The notes under the pieces were generated by a model, which was not told where the DNA came from, did not search any database, and was given only the letters and a program-made list of their open reading frames with translations. From Neoarius graeffei (taxonomy: Eukaryota; Chordata; Actinopteri; Siluriformes; Ariidae): a DNA stretch of 64,000 nt. The translations under genes were made by a program, and so were the position numbers. Positions 31,335 through 42,545 of the stretch are shown here, piece after piece. Positions within the stretch are counted from its first letter, which is position 1. Every line of letters begins with the position of its first letter. The stretch spans positions 59,103,559-59,167,558 of the forward strand of contig NC_083574.1 of NCBI RefSeq assembly GCF_027579695.1, in the 5' to 3' direction.

Positions 31335-32955
31335 ATAATTTCTTTTTCAACATTTGACTAAAATACAATACAATACAAAGACAAGATATTTAATGTTCAA
31401 ACTGATAAACTTTATTTGGTTTTTTTGTTAATATACAGGTACACTCATTCTGCCATAGCTTCTGGCTGGGCGCTCCCTTAGAGATAGGGTGAGAAGCACA
31501 GTCACTCGGGAGGAGCTCGGAGTAGAGCCGCTGCTCCTCCACATCGAGAGGAATCAGCTGAGGTGGCTCGGGCATCTTTTTCGGATGCCTCCTGGACGCC
31601 TCCCTGGGGAGGTGTTCCAGGCATGTACCCCCGGGAGGAGGCCCCGGGGAAGACCCAGGACACGCTGGAGGGACTATGTCTCTCGGCTGGCCTGGGAACG
31701 CCTCAGTGTTCTTCCCGAGGAGCTGGCCGAGGTGTCTGGGGAAAGGGAAGTTTGGGCTTCCATGCTTAGACTGCTGCCTCCGCGACCCGGTCCCGGATAA
31801 AGCGGAAGAAGACGAGACGAGATGAGACACTCATTCTGAATTTGATGCCTGCAACATGTTCCAAAAAAGTTGAGACAGGGGCATGTGTTACATCTGTGTT
31901 ACATCACCTTTTCTTTTAACAACACTCAATAAGCATTTGAGAACTGAGGATGCTAACTGTTGAAGTTTTGAAAGTGAAACTTTACCATTCTTGCTTTAAA
32001 AAATGATTTCAGTTGCTTAACAGTTGGGGTCTCTATTGTCATATTTTGAGCTTCATAATGCATCACATATTCTCAATGGGAGGCAGGTCTGGACTGCAGG
32101 CATGCCAGTTTAGCACCCACACTCTTTACTACAGAGCCACACTGTTGTAGCATGCAGAACGTGCCTTGGCATTATCTTGCTGGAATAAGTAGGGATGTCC
32201 CTGAAAAAGACATCCTCTGGATTGCAGCATATGTTGCTCCAAAAGATATGCAAGTTACCCATAGCATTGTCACTAACACACCCCCATACCATCACAGATG
32301 CTGGCTTTTGAACTTTCTGCTGCTGACAATCTGGATGGTTCTTTTCCTCTTTAGCCCAGAGGACACAACGTCCATGATTTCCAAAAACAATATGAAATGT
32401 GGATTCCACAGCATACTTTTTCACTTTGTGTCAGTCCACCTCAGATGAGTTCAGGCCCAGAGAATTTGGTGGTGTTTCTGGATATTGTTGATATATGGCT
32501 TTCGCTTTGCATGGTAGATGCAGTGATGAGCTGTGTTTACCAACAATGGATTCCTAAAGTGTTCCTGAGTCCATGTATTAATACCCTTTATACAATCATG
32601 TCGGTTTTTAATGCAGTGCTGCCTGAGGGATCGACGGTCACGGGCATTCAGTGTTGGTTTTCGGCCTTGCCCCTTATGTGCAGAGATTCACAAAGTGGTG
32701 AATCTTGTCCCATCCTTGGTTGGGAATGACTGAACATTTTGAGGATGCTTCTTCATACCCAATGAATCTTTTTACCTGTAGAATGTTCCAAACAGGTAAA
32801 ATTCCACAACTTTCCCAGTCTTTTGTTGCCCTTGTGCCAATGTTTTTGGAACAGGTTTCAGACATCAAATTAAGAATGAGTGTATATTTACAAAAAACAA
32901 TAAAGTTTATCATTTTAAACATTACATATCTTGTCTTTGTATTGTATTCATTTGA
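31335..32955 (-). mobile_element. Tc1-like transposon (CAACCCC-end family), decayed copy
   Basis: Matches 45130-45300 on the left (ACAATACAAAGACAAGAT...CAACTGATAAAC) and ends near 32955 with TTGTCTTTGTATTG. The terminal repeats are eroded. Minus-strand transposase pieces survive (32110-32424: GNHGRCVLWAKEEKNHPD, KPASVMVWGCVSDNAMGNL). A Rex3 fragment (31453-31826) interrupts it. Confidence 0.75.
31453..31826 (+). mobile_element. Rex3 LINE, strongly 5'-truncated copy
   Basis: 12-bp direct repeats ACACTCATTCTG at 31441-31452 and 31827-31838. It encodes the Rex3 C-terminus (31489-31800: [40 protein letters not shown]) and ends in a GACGAGACGAGATGAG tail. Over about 330 bp it is almost identical to 39238-39600. 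Confidence 0.95.
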
Positions 32956-32984
32956 AATAGCAAAAATATTAGATGTGGCCAAAT

Positions 32985-34046
32985 TAACTATTTGGTACAT
33001 TCTTAAAAATAAAGAATGCACTGGTGACCTCAGGAACACCAAAAGGCCCGGAAGAGCACAGAAAACAACCCCTACACAATAGCTGGTTTTTAATGCAATC
33101 AAGGTGTGGATGGAGGACCACAAGATCAAGACCCTGTCACTGCCAGCCCAATCTCCAGATCTGGATCCCACAGAAAATCTCTGGAATGTGATCAAGAGGA
33201 AGATGGTGACAAGCCATCAAACAAAGCTGAGCTGATTTAATTGTTTGCACCAGGAGTGGCATAAAGTCACCCAAGGGCAATGTGAAAGACTGGTGGAGAG
33301 CATGCCAACATGCATGAAAGCTGTGATTAAATGTCAGGGTTATTCCACCAAATATTGATTTCTGAACTCATCCTAAGTTCAAACATTAGTACTGTGTTGT
33401 TTAAAATTGAATATGATCTTGATTTCTATGCATCATTCAAGGTCTGAAAACACTTCATCTCATCTCATCATCTCAAGCCGCTTTATCCTTCTACAGGGTC
33501 GCAGGCAAGCTGGAGCCTATCCCAGCTGACTACGGGCAAAAGGCGGGGTACACCCTGGACAAGTCGCCAGGTCATCACAGGGCTGACACATAGACACAGA
33601 CAACCATTCACACTCACATTCACACCTACGGTCAATTTAGAGTCACCAGTTAACCTAACCTGCATGTCTTTGGACTGTGGGGGAAACCGGAGCACCTGGA
33701 GGAAACCCACGCGGACACGGGGAGAACATGCAAACTCCACACAGAAAGGCCCTCGCCGGCCCCGGGGCTCGAACCCAGGACCTTCTTGCTGTGAGGCGAC
33801 AGCGCTAACCACTACACCACCGTGCCGCCGAAAACACTTCATATTTTTTGTTATTCTGACCAGCTGTCATTTTCTGCAATTAAATGGTCTAAGTGACAAT
33901 ATTTTTATGTGGAATTTGGGGGAAATGTTGTCAGTAGTTTATGGAATAAAACAAAAATGTTCATGTTCCTCAAACACATACCTATAAATAGGAAAACCAG
34001 AGAAAGTCATAATTTTGCACTGGCCTGTTACTTTTTTCCAGAGCTG
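32985..34046 (+). pseudogene. Tc1-like transposase remnant (CAGCTCTGGAAAA-end family), split by a SINE
   Basis: At 33040-33360 the DNA decodes as a transposase C-terminus (LPAQSPDLDPTENLWNVIK, with the catalytic Glu in TENLW, then CERLVESMPTCMKAVI). The right end (TTTTTTCCAGAGCTG at 34046) matches a common fish Tc1-like inverted repeat. The N-terminal two-thirds is missing and a SINE interrupts the 3' non-coding arm. Confidence 0.7.
33459..33829 (-). mobile_element. tRNA-headed SINE, full copy
   Basis: 13-bp direct repeats GAAAACACTTCAT (33446-33458, 33830-33842). Tail CTCATCTCATCATCTC at the left, head at the right. Very close in sequence to the copies at 29673 and 34916. Confidence 0.95.
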
Positions 34047-34329
34047 TTTATAGCTCGTTGAAACAATGCTTTATTCCTCCTGAAAATGAAATGAAAAGCA
34101 ATTCTCTCATGTATACTTGCATGCCTTTGGTATGACATAGAATAAAGCAAAAAAAGTGTGAAAAGAAATGATTTATTGTTTATTTTACAAAGACATTCTA
34201 AAATAGCCGAGACGGTTTTGATGGTTCCCCTGAGATAAGATTATAAATTGGATTATAGTCATACTTCAGATTAATTGTTTAACCTTAATTAGTATCACAG
34301 GCATCTTCAATCTTGTAATCAGTCAGTTA

Positions 34330-34786
34330 TTCAGTCTATTTAAATGGAGAAACGTCGTCACTCTGCTGTTTGGTATAGTTGTGTGCACCACACTGAACAT
34401 TGACCAGAGAAAGCTAAGGAGAGACTTGTTTGAGGAGATCAGAAAGAAAATTATAGGCAAGCGTGTTAAAGGTAAAGGCTATAAGACCATCTCCAAGCAG
34501 CTTGATGTTCCTATGACTCCAGTTGCAAATATTATTAAGAAGTTTATGTTCCGTAGGTCAACCTTCCTGGATGTGACTGCAAGACGAAAATCGATCACAA
34601 ATTGAATAGAAGGATAGTGCCAGTGGTAGAAAAAGAGCCAAGGACAACTTCCAAAGAGATGAAAGTTGAACTCCAAGGTCAAGGTACATTAATGTCTGTT
34701 TGTACCATCTGTCACTTTTTGAGTGACAGTGGGCTCAATGGAAGGACTCCATTGTTGAAAGAAAAACTAAAAAAAAAACCAGACTG
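34330..34786 (+). pseudogene. Tc1-like transposase, N-terminal half of a split element
   Basis: Encodes a Tc1-type DNA-binding domain in broken frames (LRRDLFEEIRKKIIGK, KGYKTISKQLDVPMTPVANI, then EKEPRTTSKEMKVELQ). It stops at the AGACTG target duplication of the inserted transposon. The reading frame resumes at 40400 (RLEFTKMHIDKPQCFWEHV), so the two halves belong to one element. Left terminal repeat not recognised. Confidence 0.8.
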
Positions 34787-34915
34787 CATACTTGCCAACT
34801 TTTCAAAATTCTCATGGGGGAGAAAAGTGCATGAATGACATTTTCAATTGGACGAGGGTATGATGCACGGCTGAAACGATAAAAACAGTGGATCCCAATT
34901 AATTGCAAACCATTT

Positions 34916-35292
34916 CATTCATTCATTCATTATCTCTAGCCGCTTTATCCTTCTACAGGGTCACAGGCAAGCTGGAGCCTATCCCAGCTGACTACGGGCG
35001 AAAGGCGGGGTACACCCTGGACAAGTCGCCAGGTCATCACAGGGCTGACACATAGACACAGACAACCATTCACACTCACATTCACACCTACGGTCAATTT
35101 AGAGTCACCAGTTAACCTAACCTGCATGTCTTTGGACTGTGGGGGAAACCGGAGCACCCGGAGGAAACCCACGCGGACACGGGGAGAACATGCAAACTCC
35201 ACACAGAAAGGCCCTCGCCGGCCCCGGGGCTCGAACCCAGGACCTTCTTGCTGTGAGGCGACAGCGCTAACCACTACACCACCGTGCCGCCC
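34916..35292 (-). mobile_element. tRNA-headed SINE, full copy
   Basis: 12-bp direct repeats TGCAAACCATTT (34904-34915, 35293-35304). Tail CATTCATTCATTCATT. Inserted in the non-autonomous transposon. Confidence 0.95.
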
Positions 35293-35769
35293 TGCAAACC
35301 ATTTGAAAATTTTTATTTATTTAATCACCTTTATTGGTCAACATCATATACTTAACAACAATCACCTAAATTGATACGAAAATCACCTATGGTAACTCCA
35401 TATGGTAAATTTATACAATTAATGAATTTTTGAATTGTTGATATTGTTCTATCAATTACTCTAGGTTATGGGATTCATGTATCAGGCATGAGAGAGCTCA
35501 GAGTGAAAAATCTGAAATAATACTCTTGTCTTGAATTTTAATATAACAACAATGAAAGGGAAGTCTTAAATCAGATTTTTAGCTGAAAAATCTCATGCCT
35601 GAATATTGTATACATACAGAGACCCACAGAAAATAGCACAAGTGATGCTTTAGAAGAATGTTTATCATTTCTTAAAATAGTCACAGTGAATGAAAGTATT
35701 ATTGGATTGCATCAAATGTGTTTTCCTTCTGTAAGCTCATGTAAAAATACAGAGAACTATAATATCACC

Positions 35770-36154
35770 TCATCTCATCCCATTCATCTCATTATCTCTA
35801 GCCGCTTTATCCTGTTCTACAGGGTCGCAGGCAAGCTGGAGCCTATCCCAGCTGACTATGGGTGAAAGGCGGGGTACACCCTGGACAAGTCGCCAGGTCA
35901 TCACAGGGCTGACACATAGACACAGACAACCATTCACACTCACATTCACACCTACAGTCAATTTAGACTCACCAGTTAACCTAACCTGCATGTCTTTGGA
36001 CTGTGGGGGAAACCGGAGCACCCGGAGGAAACCCACGCGGACACGGGGAGAACATGCAAACTCTGCACAGAAAGGCCCTCGTCGGCCACGGGGCTCGAAC
36101 CCGGACCTTCTTGCTGTGATGCGACAGCGCTAACCACTACACCACCGTGCCGCC
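35770..36154 (-). mobile_element. tRNA-headed SINE, full copy
   Basis: Complete copy with a CATCTCATCCCATTCATCTC tail and intact head. No clean direct repeats were found at its borders, so the ends are approximate. Inserted in the same transposon as the previous copy. Confidence 0.85.
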
Positions 36155-36199
36155 CCATACTACTGTATAGAATACTACAATAATATCATATATAAGTTA

Positions 36200-36385
36200 A
36201 ATTTTAATAAGATTTAACCAAAATAGCAACAACTCAATTAAATAAATACTGCACTGTCTTAGTACTACTAAAATGCATCTCTCTCACTAAACACTTTCCA
36301 TCAGAATTTTTAAAAAGCACTAGAAATACTATCAAAATCCTATCGGAATGCATCAAAGGAATTTGCTCATTTGCAAACTTCGAAA
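36200..36385. repeat. Degenerate ~96-bp tandem repeat, left part
   Basis: Similar blocks (AAAATAGCAACAAC at about 36218, AAAAAGCACTAG at about 36312) recur at ~95-bp intervals and continue beyond the Rex3 insertion at 39602-39910. The units are strongly diverged, so the period is estimated by eye. Confidence 0.55.
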
Positions 36386-39300
36386 ACCCCTTATGGATAA
36401 TCTATCAAGGACCATGACATCGCCCAGTATGGCGCAGCCGAGGCCCCACCCTGGAGCCAGGCCCGGGGTTGGGGCTCGTATGTGAGCGCTTGGTGGCCGG
36501 GCCTTTGCCCACGGGGCCTGGCCGGGCTCGGCCCGAAGCGGTGACGTGGGCCTGACCTCCTGTGGCTTCACCACCCACAGAGGTAGCCGTAGGGGGTTGG
36601 TGCAATGTGGATTGGGCGGCAGTCGAAGGCAGGGGCCTCGACGACTTGATCCCCGAACACAGTGGCTAGCTGTTGGGACATGGAATGTCACTTCGCTGGG
36701 GGGCAAAGAGCCTGAGCTTGTGCAGGAGGTTGAGAGGTACCGGCTAGAGATAGTCGGGCTCACCTCCACACACAGCTTGGGCTCCGGAATCCAGCTCCTC
36801 GAGAGGGGCTGGACTCTCCACTTCTCTGGAGTTGCCCATGGTGAACAGTGGCGGGCTGGTGTGGGCTTGCTTATAGCTCCCCAGCTCAGCTGCCATGTGT
36901 TGAAGTTTACCCCAGTGAACGAGAGGGTTGCCTCTCTGCGCCTTAGGATCGGGGAGAGGGCTCTTGCTGTTGTTTGTGCCTACGGGCCGAATAGCAGTAT
37001 AGAGTATCCAGCCTTCTTGGAGTCCCTGGGAGAGGTACTGAGAGGTGCTCAGACTGGGGACTCCATTGTTCTACTGGGGGACTTCAACGCTCACGTGGGT
37101 GACGACAGTGACACCTGGAGGAGCATGATTGGGAGGAACAGCCTCCCCGATCTGGAACCGAGTGGTGTTTTGTTATTGGACTTCTGTGCTAGTCATGGTT
37201 TGTCCATAACGAACACCATGTTTGAGCACAGGGGTGTCCATAAGTCCACGTGGCACCAGGACACCTTAGGTCGGAGGTCGATGATCGACTTTGTTGTCAT
37301 TTCATTGGATCTCTGGCCCTATGTCTTGGACACTCGGGTGAAGAGAGGGGCTGAGCTGTCAACTGATCACCACCTGGTGGTGAGTTGGATCCGCTGGCGG
37401 AGGAGGAAGCTGGACAGACCTGGCAGGTCCAAACGTATGGTGAGGGTCTGCTGGGAACGTTTGGCCGAGCACTCTGTCGGGGAGGTCTTTAACTCCCACC
37501 TCCGGGAGAGCTTCTCCCAGCTTCCGAGGGAGGCAGGGGACATTGAGTCTGAGTGGACCATGTTTTCTGCCTCTATTGTCGACGCGGCTGTTCGGAGCTG
37601 TGGCCGCAAGATCTCCGGTGCCTGTCGTGGCGGCAATCCCCGAACCCGGTGGTGGACACCGGAAGTAAGGGATGCCGTCAAGCTGAAGAAGGAGTCCTAT
37701 CAGGCCATGTTGGCCTCCGGGACTCCTGAGGCAGCTGATGGGTATCGCCAGGCCAGGCGTGCCGCAGCTCGGGCAGTTGCGGAGGCAAAAACTCGGAACT
37801 GGGAGGAGTTTGGTGAGGCCATGGAGAAGGACTATCGGTCGGCCTCGAAGAAATTCTGGCAAACCGTCTGGCACCTCAGGAGGGGGAAGCAGTACTCTGC
37901 CAACACTGTTTACAGTGCGGGTGGGGAGCTGTTGACCTCGACTGGGGACATTGTCTGGTGGTGGAAGGAATACTTCAAGGATCTCCTCAATCCCACTGTC
38001 TCGTCTTCCATTGAGGAAGCAGAGGCTGATGACTCAGAGGTGGACTCGTCCATTACCCAAGCCGAAGTCACTGAGGTGGTTAGCAAGCTCCTCGGTGGCA
38101 AGGCACCGGGGGTAGATGAGATCCGCCCTGAGTATCTCAAGTCTCTGGATGTTGTGGGGCTGTCTTGGCTGACACGCCTCTGCAACATCGCGTGGCGGTC
38201 GGGGACAGTGCCTCTGGAGTGGCAGACTGGGGTGGTGGTCCCTCTTTTTAAGAAAGGGGACCTGAGAGTGTGCTCCAATTATAGGGGAATCACACTTCTC
38301 AGCCTCCCAGGGAAGGTTTACTCCAGGGTACTGGAGAGGAGAATTTGGCCAATAGTTGAATCTCGGATCCAGGAGGAACAACGCGGTTTTCATCCTGGTC
38401 GCGGAACACTGGACCAGCTCTATACCCTTCATAGGGTGCTCGAGGGTTCATGGGAGTTTGCCCAACCAGTCCACATGTGCTTTGTGGATTTGGAGAAGGC
38501 ATTCGACCGTGTCCCTCATGGTATTCTGTGGGGGGTGCTTCGGGCGTATGGGGTTCGGGGCTCTTTGCTAAGGGCTGTCCAGTCCCTGTACGAACGGAGC
38601 AGGAGTCTGGTTCGCATTGCCGGCAGTAAGTCAGACCTGTTCCCAGTGCATGTTGGACTCCGGCAGGGCTGCCCTTTGTCACCGGTTCTGTTCATAATCT
38701 TTATGGACAGAATTTCTAGGCGCAGCCAGGGGCCGGAAGGAATCCTGTTTGGGAACCACAGGATTTCATCTCTGCTTTTCGCAGATGATGTTGTCCTGTT
38801 GGCTTCTTCAAACCAGGACCTTCAGCATGCACTGGGACAGTTTGCAGTAGAGTCTGAAGTGGCTGGGATGAGAATCAGCACCTCCAAGTCCGAGGCCATG
38901 GTTCTTGACCAGAAAAGGGTGTCTTGCCCTCTCCAGGTTGGTGGAGAAGTCCTGCCTCAAGTGGAGGAGTTTAAGTATCTCGGGATCTTGTTCACGAGTG
39001 AGGGAAGGATAGAGCGTGAGATCGACAGGTGGATCGGTGCAGCCTCCACAGTGATGCGGTCGCTTTACCGGTCTGTTGTGGTGAAGAAGGAGCTGAGCCA
39101 AAAGGCAAAGCTCTTGATTTACCGGTCGATCTACGTTCCGACTCTCACCTATGGTCATGAGCTTTGGGTAATGACCGAAAGAACAAGATCGCGGATACAA
39201 GCGGCCGAAATGAGTTTCCTTCGCAGGGTGGCTAGGTGCTCCCTTAGAGATAGGGTGAGAAGCACAGTCACTCGGGAGGAGCTCGGAGTAGAGCCGCTGC

Positions 39301-39601
39301 TCCTCCACATTGAGAGGAATCAGCTGAGGTGGCTCAGGCATCTCTTTCGGATGCCTCCTGGACGCCTCCCTGGGGAGGTGTTCCAGGCATGTCCCCCCGG
39401 GAGGAGGCCCCGGGGAAGACCCAGGACACACTGGAGGGACTATGTCTCTCGGCTGGCCTGGGAACGCCTCAGTGCTCTTCCCGAGGAGCTGGCCGAGGTG
39501 TCTGGGGAAAGGGAAGTTTGGGCTTCCATGCTCAGACTGCTGCCTCCGTGACCCGGCCCCAGATAAGCGGAAGAAGACGAGATGAGACAAGACGAGATGA
39601 G
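36386..39601 (+). mobile_element. Rex3 LINE (RTE clade), near full length
   Basis: Flanked by GCAAACTTCGAAA (36373-36385) and GCAAACTTTGAAA (39602-39614), one mismatch. It holds one long ORF and a GATGAGACAAGACGAGATGAG tail. The binding sites of the classic Rex3 PCR primers are present (TGGCAGACTGGGGTGGTGGT near 38221 and the complement of CGGTGACAAAGGGCAGCCCT near 38664), which supports the family name. It lies in the tandem-repeat part of the surrounding transposon. Confidence 0.95.
36546..39551 (+). CDS. Rex3 polyprotein: APE endonuclease plus reverse transcriptase, open
   Basis: A 1001-codon ORF with no stop or frameshift. N-terminal APE endonuclease: [35 protein letters not shown] (Asp at residue 179), DFVVIS and [70 protein letters not shown] (Asp648), [19 protein letters not shown] and [12 protein letters not shown] (Asp747-Asp748). 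The C-terminal domain ends [20 protein letters not shown]. One enzyme nicks DNA and primes reverse transcription from the nick. The endonuclease Glu block reads IVGLTSTHS, where the family normally has a Thr/Glu-type motif (LTET), so the Glu is replaced; this may impair nicking. The start Met is the first in frame and could be downstream. Confidence 0.9.
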   Translation: MGLTSCGFTTHRGSRRGLVQCGLGGSRRQGPRRLDPRTQWLAVGTWNVTSLGGKEPELVQEVERYRLEIVGLTSTHSLGSGIQLLERGWTLHFSGVAHGEQWRAGVGLLIAPQLSCHVLKFTPVNERVASLRLRIGERALAVVCAYGPNSSIEYPAFLESLGEVLRGAQTGDSIVLLGDFNAHVGDDSDTWRSMIGRNSLPDLEPSGVLLLDFCASHGLSITNTMFEHRGVHKSTWHQDTLGRRSMIDFVVISLDLWPYVLDTRVKRGAELSTDHHLVVSWIRWRRRKLDRPGRSKRMVRVCWERLAEHSVGEVFNSHLRESFSQLPREAGDIESEWTMFSASIVDAAVRSCGRKISGACRGGNPRTRWWTPEVRDAVKLKKESYQAMLASGTPEAADGYRQARRAAARAVAEAKTRNWEEFGEAMEKDYRSASKKFWQTVWHLRRGKQYSANTVYSAGGELLTSTGDIVWWWKEYFKDLLNPTVSSSIEEAEADDSEVDSSITQAEVTEVVSKLLGGKAPGVDEIRPEYLKSLDVVGLSWLTRLCNIAWRSGTVPLEWQTGVVVPLFKKGDLRVCSNYRGITLLSLPGKVYSRVLERRIWPIVESRIQEEQRGFHPGRGTLDQLYTLHRVLEGSWEFAQPVHMCFVDLEKAFDRVPHGILWGVLRAYGVRGSLLRAVQSLYERSRSLVRIAGSKSDLFPVHVGLRQGCPLSPVLFIIFMDRISRRSQGPEGILFGNHRISSLLFADDVVLLASSNQDLQHALGQFAVESEVAGMRISTSKSEAMVLDQKRVSCPLQVGGEVLPQVEEFKYLGILFTSEGRIEREIDRWIGAASTVMRSLYRSVVVKKELSQKAKLLIYRSIYVPTLTYGHELWVMTERTRSRIQAAEMSFLRRVARCSLRDRVRSTVTREELGVEPLLLHIERNQLRWLRHLFRMPPGRLPGEVFQACPPGRRPRGRPRTHWRDYVSRLAWERLSALPEELAEVSGEREVWASMLRLLPP

Positions 39602-39910
39602 GCAAACTTTGAAAGTTTTCAAACAAAATTTTAAAATGGCACTATAAATACTACGATACTGTCAAAATATACTCCACAAAGAAATTCACTCGAATGCAAA
39701 ATTTTAGTACGATCAAAATACACTCACTAGTAATCTTTCACTTAAAACCTCAAAACTCTATCAAAATCAGTCACTTTCCAGATAATTCACTTGTAAACTT
39801 TCACTTAAAACTTTCAAACATAAATTCAAAATAGCATTAAGACACTACCACACTATTCAAATACACTCACCAAACAAATTCTCTGTCATGCAAAATTTCA
39901 CTAAACACTT
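39602..39910. repeat. Degenerate ~96-bp tandem repeat, right part
   Basis: Continues the array interrupted by Rex3: AAAATGGCACTATAAATACTA near 39634 and AAAATAGCATTAAGACACTA near 39829, with shared TTCACTTAAAAC and ATGCAAAATTT blocks. Units are diverged. Confidence 0.55.
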
Positions 39911-40399
39911 TAGAAGTTGTACAGTTTGTTTATGAAATGGTATGGAAGACTAGTTTAATTTCACATTCAAATGTCCATTATATTCTGATTTAAGGTATCT
40001 TTACCTTAAAATGTGTAACTGGCTGGTCGAACATTTGCTTATCCATGGAAATTCATTCTCCCATGCAACCTGGTATTTGCATTCATATTTTTGCCGTTTG
40101 GTATTTGGTTTAGTGGCCATGATGAATGAATGCTTGTAAAAAATGTCAGACAGCCTGGGTGAATCCTACATTACGGAAGTGACTGTCGTTCTGTTCGTTG
40201 ATTGGTTAAAAATCAGTTGACGTCAGCAGTGTTTCTCATACGATTCTGATTGGACATAATCGGGAGTATTTTTAACTTGGCGGAAGGGATTTCCCCAAAC
40301 CAGGAGATGATCCAGTTTTTAACAAGTATGATCGGGAGGTGGGAGACGGAGGCTAAAATCGGGAGCCTCCCGCCGAAATCGGGAGGGTTGGCAAGTATG

Positions 40400-41043
40400 A
40401 GACTGGAATTTACTAAAATGCATATTGACAAGCCACAATGCTTCTGGGAGCATGTCCTTTGGACAAATGAGACAAAATTCAAGCTTATTAGCAAGGCACA
40501 TCACCTTTATATCCACAGATGAAAAAATGAAGCTGTCAAAGGAAAGAACACGTACCTACTGTGAAACACAGAGGAGGCTTGGTTATGATTTGGGCTGCTT
40601 TGCTTCATCTGGCATGGGATACCTTGAATGTGTGCGGGGCACAATGAAATCTCAAGACTATCAAGGCTTTCTGGAGTGAAACATACTACCCAGTATCAGA
40701 ACGCTCTCTCTTGGCCACAGGTAATGGGTCCTCCAACAGGATAAAGATCCAAAACACACAGCTAAAAGCACCCAAGAATGGCAAAGAACAAAGCTTTGGA
40801 CAATTCTGAAGTGACCTTCCATGAGCCCTGATCTGAATCCTATCGAACATCTCTAGAAAGAGCTGGAGAGTGTGGAGAAGAGTGTGGAGAAGGCACCCTT
40901 CAAACTTGAAACAGCAAGAGCAGTTTGCTCAGGAAGAGTGGGCCAAACTACCTATTGGCATATGCAAAAGTCTCATTGAGAGCAACAGAGATCGCTTGTT
41001 AGCAGTGATTGCTGCTAAAGGTTGTGCAACAAAATATGGAAAA
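40400..41043 (+). pseudogene. Tc1-like transposase, C-terminal half of a split element
   Basis: Resumes in frame right after the AGACTG repeat: RLEFTKMHIDKPQCFWEHV and LWTNETKF, where the first catalytic Asp is Asn. Further on come blocks for the second Asp (QQDKDPKHTAKS, as decoded near 40735-40770) and SPDLNPIEHL with several frameshifts and stops, then RLLAVIAAKGCATKY at the end. It is dead on several counts. Confidence 0.8.
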
Positions 41044-41044
41044 C

Positions 41045-41677
41045 TGCAATAATTACACCAGTGTACAAATCAGGTGAGCACATGGTTGTTAGTAATTAAC
41101 GACCCATCAGTATCCTTCCACCAGCATCAAAAATTGCAGAAAAATTGATCTCTGAACAAATGATATTATATTTGAATACTACTTCTTTCTTTTGTATCCT
41201 ATGCAATTTGAGTTCCGAAACATCATTCCACTGAAACTGCAATTTTTTTTCTGGAATATATTAAGGCTAAATTGGACAAGTGAGGTGTAGTTAGGGCTGT
41301 TTACCTTGATTTAAAGAAAGCCTTTGATACAGTTAGTCATGATACATTTTTCACCTAATGTAATTAAATGGATAAAATTATACCTTACAGACAGAAAACA
41401 TTGTGTTCGCACAGATCATAAAACCTCACAAATAGTTGATAATTATGTTGGTGTACCTCAAGGTTCAACTTTGGGTCCTTTGCTATTTAGTTTATATATT
41501 AATTATATATTATGTGACGTTTGTCCACCTACTGTAACTTGTCAGATGTATGCTATTGTGTATCTACATGCTAAAAACAAGAAGCAAACTGCAGAAGAAC
41601 TATCAGCTTCAGTGGTCAATATTTCTAATTGGTTAACAAATCCATGTTTACACCTTAAAGTTAGCAAACCTGTATAT

Positions 41678-41709
<32 letters not shown>

Positions 41710-42545
41710 TAAGTCTGCAAATAGAGAACCAGATCCAGATGTTAGAGAAAAATATCAGTAGTGCTTGAGTATAAATACTTAGATATAATAGTAGTTTCAC
41801 ACCTTACATTCAAAACACAAAAAAGTTGTAAACAGAATCAAATTCAGTTTGGCAAATTTTAGATACATTAGGAATAATTTAACTATCGAGGCCTCAAAGT
41901 TGTACATCGATGCTATGATTCTCCCACACATGAATTACTGTCTTACCAGCTTGTCACAGACCGGTATGACCACATTACAATGAGTAGAAAGACTTTATAA
42001 ACAAGCTTTGAAAACATTGGATAAAAAGTCATATTCATATAATCATTGCAAAATTTTTTATTTACTATGATCTCTTAAATTGGAAAACATGATCAAATTT
42101 GTAGATCTTTTACCTGTATATAAAATTTTTCATGGTTTGGCTCCTGCTCCATTCAATGAATTCATTAAACAAAATCAAAACTCATCTACCAGAAAGGATT
42201 GCAAAATACCATATAGAAAAAGAAGAAAGAGGCTATGTCATTGTTTTATTGTCTCTGTTCATGAACTTTTATCTGTGCATATGTGCCTTTTTGTGCTTTT
42301 GTATGGTTTTTTTCTTTAATGGTTTCTATATGCCATATGGTTATGTTGTTGTTTTACTATTTGTATGTGCTTTGTCTGTGTTTGTCTATGTGCTTTTGTA
42401 TATTTTCTTTAATTCTTTTTATACGCTATCAACCCGTCAGGGACTGCAGATGAAAATTAGCTAAATCTGGCACATTTACATGATGGATCTGAGTGCTCAT
42501 GTTAATTAATGTGCATTGTCCCTTCTTTAAAAAATAAACATAAAA
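41045..42545 (+). pseudogene. 5'-truncated LINE reverse transcriptase with a poly(G) tract and lost YADD
   Basis: Starts abruptly with TPVYKSGEH and RPISILPPASKIAEK (RT finger). It continues YLDLKKAFDTVSHD, NVIKWIKLYLTDRK and [20 protein letters not shown], then LHLKVSKP, DAMILPHMNYCLTSW and VYKIFHGLAPAPFNEF at the C-terminus. Many stops and frameshifts. Where the catalytic YADD should be, the frame reads QMYAIVYLHAKN: the two Asp codons are deleted. A run of 30 Gs interrupts it at 41678-41707. The clade is CR1/L2/Rex1-like; the exact family is not assigned. The 3' end is AT-rich at about 42545. Confidence 0.75.
41678..41707 (+). repeat. 30-base poly(G) homopolymer
   Basis: Uninterrupted G-run (TGTATAT-G30-TTTAAG) in the middle of a LINE RT frame, where related elements would encode ordinary protein sequence. 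Confidence 0.95.

Larger units (their letters stand above)
34787..40399. mobile_element. Non-autonomous DNA transposon with CATACTTGCCAAC ends, itself loaded with insertions
   Basis: 13-bp inverted ends CATACTTGCCAAC (34787-34799) and GTTGGCAAGTATG (40387-40399), flanked by the 6-bp repeat AGACTG (34781-34786, 40400-40405). The right end also carries a GGGAGGTGGGAGAC / CGGGAGCCTCCCG hairpin. Without the two SINEs and the Rex3 copy it would be about 1.65 kb. It encodes no transposase. The 6-bp duplication does not settle its superfamily. Confidence 0.85.

Noticed and set aside
32674..33195. 173-codon minus-strand frame
   Set aside because: Crosses the end of one transposon remnant and the start of another; no coherent protein.
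38808..39626. 272-codon minus-strand frame across the Rex3 C-terminus
   Set aside because: It is the antisense shadow of the Rex3 ORF; the GC-rich strand lacks stops by composition.
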